Below, piece by piece: positions 5,456 to 5,544 of a stretch of DNA of 5,544 nucleotides. The DNA is taken from contig URRJ01000116.1 in NCBI GenBank assembly GCA_900550205.1, positions 1 through 5,544 of the forward strand, given 5' to 3'. A program made the position numbers and the translations under genes. This DNA comes from an uncultured Collinsella sp. Its GTDB lineage: Bacteria > Actinomycetota > Coriobacteriia > Coriobacteriales > Coriobacteriaceae. The stretch's first letter is position 1. Every line of letters starts with the position of its first letter. The notes under the pieces are model-generated. The model was not told the origin of the DNA. It made no database searches and saw nothing but the letters and a program-made list of their open reading frames with translations.

Positions 5456-5544
5456 AGAACGTCCTCGACCATGTGTGGCGCCTTGTCCTGCTCCTTCGGA
5501 GCTGCGGACAAGGCGCCACACTTGTCTGCGGAGTGTTCTGAAAA
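5451..5544. repeat. Nested palindromic element at the window edge (at least 94 bp)
   Basis: Outer arms TTTTCAGAAC (5451-5460) and GTTCTGAAAA (5535-5544) are perfect complements. Inner arms TGTGGCGCCTTGTCC (5474-5488) and its complement (5506-5520) are perfect over 15 bases, and the tip is GCTCC-TTC-GGAGC (5490-5502). The 13- and 14-base stretches between outer and inner arms are partly complementary. The order TTTT-stem-AAAA is the reverse of a bidirectional terminator. It follows asd's terminator directly and may continue past the window. A dispersed palindromic repeat is the likeliest reading; an RNA structure protecting the asd 3' end is possible. Confidence 0.85.

Noticed and set aside
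4273..5511. 412-codon minus-strand open frame across asd
   Set aside because: It covers asd antisense, the terminator and part of the end palindrome. Its translation is low-complexity and without recognisable motifs, so it is a shadow frame.
1..5544. A previously undescribed multi-gene system
   Set aside because: All four genes belong to known amino-acid biosynthesis families with intact motifs. The unexplained content is limited to intergenic palindromes and possible regulatory sites.

Overview
The window is a stretch of a GC-rich bacterial chromosome carrying four complete genes of the aspartate-to-threonine pathway. They form two divergent arms. On the minus strand thrC (threonine synthase, 2725 to 1208) is followed by thrB (homoserine kinase, 1004 to 123). 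On the plus strand an aspartokinase gene (2830 to 4218) is followed by asd (aspartate-semialdehyde dehydrogenase, 4393 to 5418). Base composition, codon choice and the protein types suit a high-GC actinobacterium, and I lean towards a Coriobacteriia gut commensal such as Collinsella. That assignment is inference from general resemblance, since no database search was possible.

The plus-strand arm makes aspartyl phosphate and then aspartate semialdehyde. The minus-strand arm turns homoserine into phosphohomoserine and then threonine. Homoserine dehydrogenase, the step joining the two arms, is not in the window. The 104-bp gap between the thrC and aspartokinase starts must hold both promoters or leave one inside the opposite gene. 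Its clearest symmetric sequence is a 16-bp near-palindrome at 2762-2777.

Neither arm is a tight operon. The 203-bp thrC-thrB gap holds a minus-strand terminator-like hairpin with a GAAA loop (1176-1195) and then a 112-bp nested palindrome (1018-1129) that ends one base from the thrB Shine-Dalgarno sequence. The 174-bp aspartokinase-asd gap holds an A/T-rich hairpin (4233-4258) and a strong plus-strand terminator (4293-4326), so asd probably has its own promoter or depends on read-through. asd ends in a further intrinsic terminator (5429-5455), whose T run merges into a second long palindrome (5451-5544) reaching the window edge. A third GC-rich hairpin (14-66) lies beyond thrB.

The genes themselves are ordinary primary metabolism. 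The less expected content is the set of long intergenic palindromes, which lack the T tract of a terminator and may belong to dispersed repeat families. I see no phage, transposase, CRISPR, tRNA, rRNA, T-box or recognisable riboswitch.
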